Source: JAPOXK01 sp965220315 | GTDB taxonomy: Bacteria > Chloroflexota > Dehalococcoidia > Bin125 | Assembly: GCA_965220315.1 (NCBI GenBank) | Contig: CBDCPP010000001.1 | Location: 558,001-622,000, forward strand | Direction of reading: 5' to 3' | DNA length: 64,000 bases | Shown here: in pieces, positions 22,861 to 30,259 of the stretch | How positions within the stretch are numbered: the first letter of the stretch is position 1 | Layout: each line of letters opens with the position of its first letter | Translations under genes and position numbers: made by a program | The notes under the pieces: model-generated | What the model saw: only the letters and a program-made list of their open reading frames with translations | What the model was told of the DNA's origin: nothing | Databases searched by the model: none

Positions 22861-23388
22861 CTAGTCGTCTGCACTGAGGAGCCGCGTGATCGCCTCGTCG
22901 AACACGGCGTCGGCGCGTACACGCATCTCGTCATCGGTTTGGTCTTGGATAGGGTGGGGAACGAAGGCGTGGCGTACCTGCGGCAGGCCAAGCTGGACCG
23001 CCTGCGCTTGAGCCGCCTCTTCGAAGGCTGCGGAGGCGAGAAAGAGCGCGGGGATACCGTGGATTTCGAGCCAGGTCGTATCGTGCACACTGCACGTAGT
23101 GCAGGATCCTCAGTCGGCGAGCGCTTCGATCACGAAGTCGCATTCCTCCTGTATCTGGCCAAGAAGCTCGGGGGGTGCGGGCTTGGTGAAGGTGGGCTTG
23201 CGGTAGCGCTTGATGGTCACGTCTGGAGCTTGTTGGGTGATGAGTTCAGCGAGGCGATCGATGAGGACATCGCCGCGAGGCTTGGAAATGTCGAGTAAAC
23301 CGACGGTGCCGCTGAGGGCTTCCGGTCGCGCGGCGAGTTGCCGCTGCGGTGGTCGGCTCTCGTCGGTCGGATCGAGGATCTGCACCAT
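22861..23388 (-). CDS. UGSC-family selenoprotein; in-frame TGA read as selenocysteine
   Basis: An ATG at 23388 with AGGAGG upstream opens a frame that meets TGA at 23110-23112 and continues to TAG at 22861-22863, 175 residues in all. Around the TGA the protein reads A-D-U-G-S-C-T, the defining motif of the UGSC (seleno)protein family, with U at residue 93. Upstream KPTFTKPAPPE and downstream SVHDTTWLE, FVPHP and a C-terminal helix match the family on both sides of the TGA, so the two open frames are one protein. A SECIS-like hairpin lies just after the TGA. The function of the family is unproven; Sec followed by C96 and C99 suggests redox chemistry. It is the middle gene of a three-gene operon. 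Confidence 0.9.
23082..23096 (-). promoter_or_regulatory. Candidate bacterial SECIS hairpin for the UGSC UGA
   Basis: In the mRNA, CGUGCA-GUG-UGCACG forms a perfect 6-bp stem whose apical loop contains a GU. The loop starts about 19 bases after the UGA, within the spacing usual for bacterial SECIS elements. A competing hairpin (CUGCAC-UAC-GUGCAG, 23090-23104) overlaps it but has no G in the loop. SelB and SelA genes are not in the window. Confidence 0.6.
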
Positions 23389-23398
23389 GGTCGGCCTC

Positions 23399-24970
23399 CT
23401 AGTCGCTGATCTTTCGGGTCACACTAATTGAGCCGATCGGACCGCTTACCCAGTTGCCGAGGATGTGACTAAACTTCCCGGCTTCTGAACCTGCGACCAC
23501 GATATTGATTTCCTTAGCAGAGCGGAACTTTGGCACGCGCTCATCAAGCTTGGCGGGGTCTGTGGGTACCGGCATGCCCTCCTCGGTATCGCCGCCACGG
23601 ATGAGCTCGCGTAGCGGCCGGGCTGTAGTTTCCTGGATGTGGCGACGGATGTCGTCTTTGCTCCAGCCGCTTGCGGCGATGGTGTCGACGTGCTCAGGCG
23701 AGATGACGAGGAAAGTCTCGCCGAAGTTGTGCACTTTGGGGTGCCAGAGTGACTCAAGGCCGAGCGCGATGCTGGTGACCAACGGCTGAGCCGAGCGCGA
23801 GAGCTGGTCGGCGATCGGCTGGGGGCCCGATCCGGCGAAGAGTGTGACAGTCGAGTCTTCGGGCTGGAACCCGCGCTCGACATGCAGCGGCTCCCAGGGA
23901 GAGCGCTCTTCGTACTCTGCGAAACAGCAAGTGTATTTGTGGGGTCCGCCGAGGGTGGCGCGGTCAACCTCCCCAGGGCGACCGCCTCCTATATTACGGA
24001 CGACGAGCTGTAGCGCCCTCCCGATCGCTGCGTTGGCGCGGTTCCCTTGTCCCAAGGCGTTGCCTTGCATGTTCATTCCGAGGCGATGGCGCACAGGTCC
24101 GTTGACAATGACGATGGGCCCGGCCAGCCAGGTGGTGGCGAGCACGCCGTGGATATTGAATTCGTTGGTGCAAGCGGCTTCGATGGCTGTGAGGATGACG
24201 GGCAGATCTTCTGGTTTCGCGCCGGCCATCACCGCGTTGATCGCGGCCTTCTCGACGGTGCACGCCGCTAGATTGGGTGGCACCACGGCCACGACGTCAG
24301 CGCGGTCGCGCTTGGTGCCGGTCAACATGCGTTCCACTCGTTCAGGTGTAGGCGGCACAACTGGGAGGCCGTCGGTAAAGCCCTGCGCGAACAGGAACTC
24401 GTGAATATCGTCGCCGGCAGCGATCTCCAAGCGGCGTGCGAAAAAGCCGCCGGTGCGGCGTGCCGCGATCTTTTCGGCGATGCCGGGCTCCACGTTGCGG
24501 GCGCCGCAACCGGGCTGGTTGGGCGGAAGCGTGTCCCAGTCGATGGCGGTCGCGTAATTCGAGTCGCCGTCAGCAACGAGGGATTCCGCTCGCTCGATGA
24601 GATCGCGCCAGGCCTTCCGGTCGAAGCCGTAAGTCTCGGCGATGGGTGTGCCGTTGCGGTCGTAAAGGAAAAGGGAAGGGACGGTGTCGATATCAGCGTC
24701 TGCGGAAACGTTAAGGGCGTCGTCGTCGAGCAAAGCGATGGTAAGACTGTGGCGCGCGCGGAGAGTTGGGATGTCGCTGCGCGCTTGGACGAGAGCCCAC
24801 ACGGTTAGCTGGGTACCGATGCTGCAGTGCAGCGCCTCCAAAATCGGGAGCGTGAGGTTGCACGTCTCACAATCCGCCTTCACGAAGGCGAGAAGCACGG
24901 GGTTAGCGGGCGGGAATGTGCGTGTGTTGTCTTGTGCGTCCTGCAGAGAGAAAGTGATTGGAGGCTTCAT
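23399..24970 (-). CDS. Thioredoxin-domain protein with large C-terminal domain, partner of UGSC
   Basis: A 523-residue protein from the ATG at 24970 (a further ATG lies 42 bases upstream). Residues 1-140 form a thioredoxin/TlpA-like domain with a CxxC motif (C34 and C37 in KADCETC) and a cis-Pro region (DTVPSLFLY). The rest, about 380 residues, is a domain I do not recognise. It contains GFTDGLPVVPPTPERVE, repeated Cys (AACT, EAACTN, YTCC) and a C-terminal half reading INIVVAGSEAGKFSHILGNW. It ends 10 bases before the selenoprotein start, so the two are co-translated. A role as a thiol reductant for the selenoprotein is inference. Confidence 0.8.
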   Translation of the reverse strand: MKPPITFSLQDAQDNTRTFPPANPVLLAFVKADCETCNLTLPILEALHCSIGTQLTVWALVQARSDIPTLRARHSLTIALLDDDALNVSADADIDTVPSLFLYDRNGTPIAETYGFDRKAWRDLIERAESLVADGDSNYATAIDWDTLPPNQPGCGARNVEPGIAEKIAARRTGGFFARRLEIAAGDDIHEFLFAQGFTDGLPVVPPTPERVERMLTGTKRDRADVVAVVPPNLAACTVEKAAINAVMAGAKPEDLPVILTAIEAACTNEFNIHGVLATTWLAGPIVIVNGPVRHRLGMNMQGNALGQGNRANAAIGRALQLVVRNIGGGRPGEVDRATLGGPHKYTCCFAEYEERSPWEPLHVERGFQPEDSTVTLFAGSGPQPIADQLSRSAQPLVTSIALGLESLWHPKVHNFGETFLVISPEHVDTIAASGWSKDDIRRHIQETTARPLRELIRGGDTEEGMPVPTDPAKLDERVPKFRSAKEINIVVAGSEAGKFSHILGNWVSGPIGSISVTRKISD

Positions 24971-25060
24971 GGTTGCGAGTATACGGCGCTGAGCGAGCAC
25001 GACGCGGTGCATATCGCGCTGCTACCCTCACCGCGCATTCACGCTGGGGGAGGGACTACT

Positions 25061-25957
25061 TTGGAAAAGCCGGGATTCGCCTTAGTGGCGCTGCCGGGTC
25101 GGCGGCGGGCAGTCATCGAGACTGCGCAGGAGTTGGACCGGCGCGGGTTTGCGAACATTTATTGTCCGTCGCTTGGGGACGGATTGTCGCTCTGCCTTGC
25201 GATCGCGATGTCGACGGCGCGGATCGAGATTGCGAGTGGGATCGCGGTGATCTACACGCGGCACGCTAGCGAGATGGCGGCGACGGCAGGTTTCATCAAC
25301 GAGGTGGCGCATGGGAGATTCAAGCTGGGGTTGGGCGTGGCGCATGTGCCGGGGCTGCGCAAGCTGGGGATCACTCCAGGTGGGCCGGTAGCGGATATGC
25401 GCGCTTACATGGAACAGCTGAGGGCTGCGGCTGGGGATCCGTCGTTCCCACCCGTGGTGTTGGCGACGCTTCGGCGCAAGATGACTGCACTGGCTGGCGA
25501 GGTGGCCGATGGTGCGCTCTGGGCGAACGCCGCGCTGTCGCATATGCCGGCTTCGTTAGCAGCGCTTCCTGCTGAGCGGCGGGAGGAGTTTTTTGTGGGG
25601 AACCTGGCACCATGCGCCGTGTCGGACGACCGAGGCGCGGCACTGACTGCGATCCGGCGGGCGCTGCGAACCTACATGACCCTCCCGAACTATCAGCATT
25701 ACTTCATTGAGGCGGGGTACGCAGAAGAGGTGGCGCGAGCACGTGCTGGGTTAGCTACCGGCGATAAAGAGGCACTGTCTGATGCGGTGTCGGAGCGGAT
25801 GGCGGACGATATCGGGCTCTTCGGTAGTGCCGCAGAGGTGCGGGAGAAAGTCGAGGCGTGGCGCGCGGTTGGCGTGACACAATTAACGCTTTCCGCGTAC
25901 TCGGCGCGCGGTGACCAAGCGCATGCTGTTGAAGAGGTCGCAGCGATCTTCGACTAA
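25061..25957 (+). CDS. LLM-class flavin/F420-dependent oxidoreductase
   Basis: A TIM-barrel luciferase-like protein of 298 residues. The family segments are visible: AVIETAQELDRRGFANIYCP, the IEIASGIAVIYTRH strand, GRFKLGLGVAHVPG, and VADGALWANAAL. The start is TTG at 25061 with GGGGGAGGG eight bases upstream; the open frame runs another 78 codons upstream without fold. It is divergent from the thioredoxin-UGSC operon, with under 100 bases between the starts. F420 is the likely cofactor, given cofC/cofD nearby, but FMN cannot be excluded. Confidence 0.88.
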   Translation: MEKPGFALVALPGRRRAVIETAQELDRRGFANIYCPSLGDGLSLCLAIAMSTARIEIASGIAVIYTRHASEMAATAGFINEVAHGRFKLGLGVAHVPGLRKLGITPGGPVADMRAYMEQLRAAAGDPSFPPVVLATLRRKMTALAGEVADGALWANAALSHMPASLAALPAERREEFFVGNLAPCAVSDDRGAALTAIRRALRTYMTLPNYQHYFIEAGYAEEVARARAGLATGDKEALSDAVSERMADDIGLFGSAAEVREKVEAWRAVGVTQLTLSAYSARGDQAHAVEEVAAIFD

Positions 25958-26002
25958 GCGTGTCGATGTAGTTGGTGATCTGCGTGCGAGTTGACCGCAA
26001 CG

Positions 26003-26398
26003 ATGGTCCAAGACACACTGGCGAAACAGACGGCCGAGGAGGGTGCGGTGATTCGATCGGCAGCGATAATTGGCGCGCGCTTATGGGCGGTCGCCGTCGT
26101 GCTGGTGGTCTCCCTGGCGCTGGCCTCCGGGGCGGTAACTGCTGCGGATCAAGCCTCGTCTGATCCGGTGGAAAGCGTCGTTTTTGCCGAGCAGGCCGGC
26201 GATCCTACCTCGCCCCAGTGGGCGAACGCCGAGGGTTCGGCTGAAGAAGATCCCTTGCACGTCAGCGACGAGGCGCTGGCTGTTTCGATCTTCATTCCGG
26301 CGATCTTCTTGGTGAGTACGGTATGGCTTGTCTGGTGGGCGTGGAGTCGACGGATCAAGCCAGAGGACCGCGAGGGCGAGTACCGGCCCAACCGCTAG
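26003..26398 (+). CDS. Hypothetical membrane protein with two helices (131 aa)
   Basis: An ATG at 26003 opens 131 residues. Helix one is at about 26-46, a Glu/Ser/Asp-rich extracytoplasmic loop at about 48-90, and helix two at about 93-116, ending in W-V-W-W-A-W-S-R-R. The C-terminus is charged (KPEDREGEYRPNR). It is transcribed with the LLM gene upstream by about 45 bases. I do not recognise it; the W/R-rich end of helix two sits at a membrane interface. It could be a small subunit of a membrane complex. Confidence 0.6.
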   Translation: MVQDTLAKQTAEEGAVIRSAAIIGARLWAVAVVLVVSLALASGAVTAADQASSDPVESVVFAEQAGDPTSPQWANAEGSAEEDPLHVSDEALAVSIFIPAIFLVSTVWLVWWAWSRRIKPEDREGEYRPNR

Positions 26399-26426
26399 AG
26401 GCCGCCTCTTCGGGATCGGGAATCCT

Positions 26427-26633
26427 TTACCACGGCGTGGATTTCCAGCGCTTGTTGCGCCCCATCGGCGTGGGCGTGCGGGTGCTGTTGTTCTCCAGGA
26501 AGTGCGCGGGACGTGGCGTCCCCTTGGTTTTACATTCGGGGCAGCGGACTTGCTTGCCCGTATCGAACACTTCCATGGTTAAGCGCCGCTCGAATTCGTG
26601 GCCGTTCTTGCATGCAAATAGATAGAAAGGCAT
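26427..26633 (-). CDS. FmdB-family zinc-ribbon protein
   Basis: A 68-residue protein. YLFACKNGHEFE is at the N-terminus and CPECKTKGTP about 20 residues on, the layout of FmdB-type regulatory zinc ribbons, but the second N-terminal ligand is His (C-x3-H) rather than Cys. The C-terminal half is basic and Pro/Thr-rich. It is convergent with the hypothetical membrane gene and 48 bases downstream of the dihydropteroate-synthase-like gene on the same strand. Family function is a putative regulatory or chaperone-like role. Confidence 0.85.
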   Translation of the reverse strand: MPFYLFACKNGHEFERRLTMEVFDTGKQVRCPECKTKGTPRPAHFLENNSTRTPTPMGRNKRWKSTPW

Positions 26634-26681
26634 TGGACCCCTTGCTCCGTGTGCAGCTTATCGCTCTTGGTGGTGGGGTTG

Positions 26682-27536
26682 CTACAGGCTAGCGTCGTGG
26701 CGCCGGCGCGCTCGGATTGCGTCGACGATGCGCAAGGCGGCCGCGATCTCGGCGACATCGTGGACGCGCACGATATGGGCTCCGGCGGCCGCTGCCAGGG
26801 TGTTGAAGGCAAGGGTGGCGGGAAGTAGGCCTGGCGCCTGTTGGCCGTAGCCTTCACCGAGCAGCTCGGAGAGAAATCCCTTGCGCGACGCCGACACCAC
26901 GACCGGCCGCCCTAGAGCCAGTAGGTTGGGGAGGTCGTCGAGCATGCGCAGGTTATCGTCTGCTGATTTTCCGAACTGGAAGCCGGGATCGAGCCAGAGA
27001 TCGGCCATGCCCGCCGCGCTCAGCGTCTCCGCGCGCGCGCTGAGGAAGGCACGCACCTCCGCCCCCATATTCTCGTAGTGTTGGTCGGCCTTGCGGTGGC
27101 GCGTCGGCTGGCCACGCATGTGCATGATGATGAGAGGGAGATGACCTTCAGCGGCGACGCGGACGAGCTGCGGATCCCGACCGGCTGTGATGTCGTTGAG
27201 GATATGCGCACCGGCTTCGGAGGCGGCTTGAGCGACCGATCCGGTCCACGTGTCGACAGAGACAATGAATCCCTCGCGTGCGAGGGCCTCTACAACGGGA
27301 TAGACGCGCTCGATCTCTTCGTGTGGAGGAACCAACTCGCCATCGCTGCGGGTCGAATGAGCGCCGACGTCGATGATCTCCGCGCCGGCGGCGCGGAGAA
27401 TCCGCGCGCGATCGAGGGCGGCGTCGGCGCTGACGACGGATTCGGCGATAGGAGAGTCCGTGTCGATGTTGAGAATCGCCATAACGGCGGTGTGATCGGT
27501 GCAGTCGATGATGTGCTCGCCGATGGTGAGTTGCAT
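26682..27536 (-). CDS. folP: Dihydropteroate synthase (divergent)
   Basis: A 284-residue TIM barrel that condenses pterin-CH2-PP with p-aminobenzoate. Recognised by LRAAGAEIIDVGAHSTR (usual GGESTRPG), FIVSVDTW, GAHILNDIT, PLIIMHMRGQP, WLDPGFQFGKS and PVVVSASRKGFL. Loop 1 normally reads NVTPDSFSDGG; here it is NIDTDSPIAES, and the GGESTR element is GAHSTR. These changes lie at the active site, so the enzyme may have altered kinetics or a different pterin substrate. The ATG lies just after the divergent AsnC-like gene. Confidence 0.82.
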   Translation of the reverse strand: MQLTIGEHIIDCTDHTAVMAILNIDTDSPIAESVVSADAALDRARILRAAGAEIIDVGAHSTRSDGELVPPHEEIERVYPVVEALAREGFIVSVDTWTGSVAQAASEAGAHILNDITAGRDPQLVRVAAEGHLPLIIMHMRGQPTRHRKADQHYENMGAEVRAFLSARAETLSAAGMADLWLDPGFQFGKSADDNLRMLDDLPNLLALGRPVVVSASRKGFLSELLGEGYGQQAPGLLPATLAFNTLAAAAGAHIVRVHDVAEIAAALRIVDAIRARRRHDASL

Positions 27537-27620
27537 GCTCGCTCCAGCCTAGCCTAGGCATGGGTGCGGAGAGCCAAGTGCGGCGTTGCGCCGCATCGGC
27601 GGCACGACGATCATTTAGCC

Positions 27621-28751
27621 ATGATGTGTTCGGCCGTTCCGGTAACGATCGATGACCCGATCAACGTTGCGATCCTCACAATCTCGGAGGACCAGTTGGT
27701 GGGTTTCCAGCGCGATCCGATCGCGGCGATCGCGCGGCAGTCCGGGATCGATGCGGGGACCGTGATCGAGCGAATTCGCTCAATGCTGGTGGCCGGGACG
27801 ATCCGGCGAGTGCGGCAAACGCTGCTTTCCACCAATCTCGCGAAGGGTGCGCTGGCAGCTTGGTTGATACCCCCCGATCGGTTGGATAGCGCTTTCACCT
27901 ACATGTTCGAGCGCGATCCGTTTTCCGGACATGTAGTAATCCGGACGACGGATGCCGAATCACCGGGATCGGTATACCGGCTCTGGACGACACTCAAGGT
28001 GCCACAGGGATTCTCCATGGAGCGGCATGCCTCCTATCTAGCCGAGCAAGTAGGAGCGGAGCGATACCGGCTGATGCCCGCGAAGCGGCTGTTCACATTG
28101 GGCGTCGGTCACACGCGCCGGCGGGGGCTGGAGCCCGGCAGTCGGACTGAAGAACCGGGAACGGTTCTGGATACGGAACTCGTGACGCTCAGCGATCGCG
28201 AATGGCAGATGCTCAACGAGTTGAAGCGAGAGCTTGAGCCGGAGGAGATCCAGATCGATCTCTGGCGGGTACGGGCGGCAGCAGCGGGGTTTCCGTACGA
28301 TGAGTTCTGCGCTGTAGCGGAGGCGCTCGACCGTCGGAAGATCATAGGTCGATTCTCGACCTTCTTGGAGCACGTCAAACCGGTGGCCGGCAACCAGCGT
28401 GTGACGCGCTACAACGCGCTCTTCCATTGGCGAGTGCCACCGGGGCGCGAGATCGATGCGGGCCGCGAGGTCGGGCGCCATCACGTCATGACTCACGCGT
28501 ACTGGCGCGAAGGCGGACCGGAGTTTCAGAACGTGAACGTGATGGGAGTTGCGCATGGTACCGAGAAGGCGACGGTGCTGGCGCACAAAGCGGCGATCGA
28601 CGCGCACTTAGCGGAGGCGGGGATCGAGGTTGCGTACACCAACGTTTTCTGGGGTGGACGCAGTGAGATTAAGCCGTCCGAGATCTCGCCGGTCGCGTAC
28701 TGGAAATGGTGTGAGGCGCGCGGAATCGACCCGGAGTCCATGCGCGCCTAG
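27621..28751 (+). CDS. Two-lobed AsnC/Lrp-type protein resembling siroheme decarboxylase (AhbA-AhbB fused)
   Basis: A 376-residue protein with two similar halves, each an N-terminal winged-helix segment followed by an AsnC-like ligand-binding domain. The second half shows RFSTFLEHVKPV, RYNALFHWRVP, VMTHAYWREGGPEFQNVNVMGVAHG and YTNVFWGGRSEIKPSEI, close to siroheme decarboxylases of the AhbA/AhbB and NirDL group. Siroheme decarboxylase removes carboxylates from siroheme on the route to alternative heme or heme d1. No heme-synthesis genes are adjacent. Without the key catalytic residues checked by alignment, an Lrp-type regulator remains possible. The open frame runs further upstream; ATG 27621 is preferred. 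Confidence 0.65.
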   Translation: MMCSAVPVTIDDPINVAILTISEDQLVGFQRDPIAAIARQSGIDAGTVIERIRSMLVAGTIRRVRQTLLSTNLAKGALAAWLIPPDRLDSAFTYMFERDPFSGHVVIRTTDAESPGSVYRLWTTLKVPQGFSMERHASYLAEQVGAERYRLMPAKRLFTLGVGHTRRRGLEPGSRTEEPGTVLDTELVTLSDREWQMLNELKRELEPEEIQIDLWRVRAAAAGFPYDEFCAVAEALDRRKIIGRFSTFLEHVKPVAGNQRVTRYNALFHWRVPPGREIDAGREVGRHHVMTHAYWREGGPEFQNVNVMGVAHGTEKATVLAHKAAIDAHLAEAGIEVAYTNVFWGGRSEIKPSEISPVAYWKWCEARGIDPESMRA

Positions 28752-28767
28752 GGTAACTGAGCCGGTC

Positions 28768-29238
28768 ATGCGGATCAGAAAGGCGAGCGCCGTGCCGATT
28801 CAGGGGCTTTTTCATATCAATATCAATTGCCGCGATTTTGAGCGGTCACTGGCCTTCTACAAGATGCTGGGATTCCGTGCGGTGCTCGATCTGCCGCGAC
28901 ACAAGCTCAGTCCGGAATTGGCGGCGGGGCTAAGGATTCCTGAGGGCGAGGCGCGTGGCGCTCTCCTGATGGTAGGAGAGGATCCGCGCGCCACACGGAT
29001 CGATCTGATCGAGTGGATCCAGCCGAAGACCGAGGGAACCCCCCCACATCTCTATCACACGGGGATGCCCCGGCTGGCGCTGCGCACGAAGGACCTGCCC
29101 GCGATGTACGAAGATCTCAAGGCCAAGGGTGTGAAGTTCCTCTCCGAACCACAGGAGATCAACCTCGCAGGCGGAGAACGGTTCGTATGTCTCGAGGATC
29201 CGGACGGCACGGTCATCGAATTGCTCGAGATCCTCTAG
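28768..29238 (+). CDS. VOC-family (glyoxalase/dioxygenase-fold) protein
   Basis: A 156-residue protein from the ATG at 28768. The N-terminal half opens with a strand carrying a metal-type His (FHININCRDFERSLAFY), followed by KMLGFRAVLDLPR. The C-terminal module ends with VCLEDPDGTVIELLEIL, with the Glu metal ligand of the VOC fold. It is 16 bases after the siroheme-decarboxylase-like gene, so both are probably one transcript. Substrate unknown: methylmalonyl-CoA epimerase-like, glyoxalase-like and resistance functions are all possible. Confidence 0.85.
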   Translation: MRIRKASAVPIQGLFHININCRDFERSLAFYKMLGFRAVLDLPRHKLSPELAAGLRIPEGEARGALLMVGEDPRATRIDLIEWIQPKTEGTPPHLYHTGMPRLALRTKDLPAMYEDLKAKGVKFLSEPQEINLAGGERFVCLEDPDGTVIELLEIL

Positions 29239-29425
29239 GTCGCACGGAGTGGGGCGGTTGGCTCCGTCTGTGAGGCCTGTTTACAGAGCGCTGTTACGAT
29301 CGACGCTTGGTGAGGCTCGGAAGCAAACCGAAACCCATGATGGCTCGTAGTCAGAAGCAAGCCAACGTAGTGAGGCGGAAAGACCTGCGGTGCCGCCGAC
29401 ACGGAGCGGAGGATAGGTAGAGCAA

Positions 29426-30247
29426 ATGACTACGGCTGCGCTTATCGCGAGCCGGGGTCTTGGGCCGCTGCGCAGGGCGACATTTGTGCATGCGCTCGCC
29501 TTCGTGATCGGGTTCTCGGTCATCTTTATCGCGCTGGGTGCATCACTTGGGGTCATTGGTTTCGCCTTACGCGACAACATCATTTGGTTCCAGCGAGTCG
29601 CTGGGGTGGCGCTCATCGTTTTGGGGCTGCATTTGGCCGAAATGATCACGATTCCGTTGTTGATGCGGACGTACCAAGTGAGTGCAGGCGGTGGCGGCGG
29701 ATCGGGATCTCACGTACCGGTGCGTGGGATCCGTCGCTATAGCCGGTCGCTGTTGGTGGGGGGCGCGTTCTCGCTCGGCTGGACACCGTGCGTCGGGCCG
29801 ATTTTGGCCGGAATCCTGGCGTTAGCCGCGGATTCTGGGTCAGTGGTGCAAGGCACTGTGCTGTTGGTCTTCTACGCGCTGGGCTTAGGGGTGCCGTTCC
29901 TCATCGCGGGCGCAGCATTGGGGTCGGCATCGGCGCTGCTACGGCGGATCGGTCCGTATCTGCCCGTGATCTCGGTTGTGAGTGGCATCTTGCTCGTCTT
30001 TATGGGAGTGCTGATCTTCTTGGACCGAGTCGTGGTGCTGAACGATCTTTTTAGCTTTCTCCCGGGCACCGCGGAGGATGCCACGGCGACCGGAGGTAGC
30101 GTGACCAACCTTTTCGGGTTTGCGTTGGCGTTCGCGGGCGGGTTCTTGTCGTTCCTGTCTCCCTGTTTCCTCCCGCTCGTTCCTATCTATTTGGGGCATC
30201 TCGCCGGTGTCAGCGCAGAAGAGAGCAGTGTGCAGCCCGGCGGCTAA
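29426..30247 (+). CDS. ccdA: CcdA-family thiol:disulfide membrane protein, circularly permuted
   Basis: A 273-residue, six-helix protein. Its helices are those of CcdA, but the first CcdA helix is at the end. Residues 20-75 match normal helices two and three (HALAFVIGFSVIFIALGA), GWTPCVGPILAGIL at 118-131 is normal helix four with C122, and normal helices five and six follow. The last helix (230-260, GGFLSFLSPCFLPLVPIYLG) is the canonical helix one with C247. The break falls exactly in the loop after helix one. Both redox Cys are kept and the alternating topology is preserved. CcdA passes electrons across the membrane from thioredoxin. The 187 bases before the ATG hold no missing helix. Confidence 0.85.
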   Translation: MTTAALIASRGLGPLRRATFVHALAFVIGFSVIFIALGASLGVIGFALRDNIIWFQRVAGVALIVLGLHLAEMITIPLLMRTYQVSAGGGGGSGSHVPVRGIRRYSRSLLVGGAFSLGWTPCVGPILAGILALAADSGSVVQGTVLLVFYALGLGVPFLIAGAALGSASALLRRIGPYLPVISVVSGILLVFMGVLIFLDRVVVLNDLFSFLPGTAEDATATGGSVTNLFGFALAFAGGFLSFLSPCFLPLVPIYLGHLAGVSAEESSVQPGG

Positions 30248-30259
30248 GCACGTTTCTCG

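Noticed and set aside
22861..23088. A separate 75-residue gene downstream of a 92-residue gene.
   Set aside because: Both are parts of one UGSC protein interrupted by a UGA; the family motif spans the UGA.
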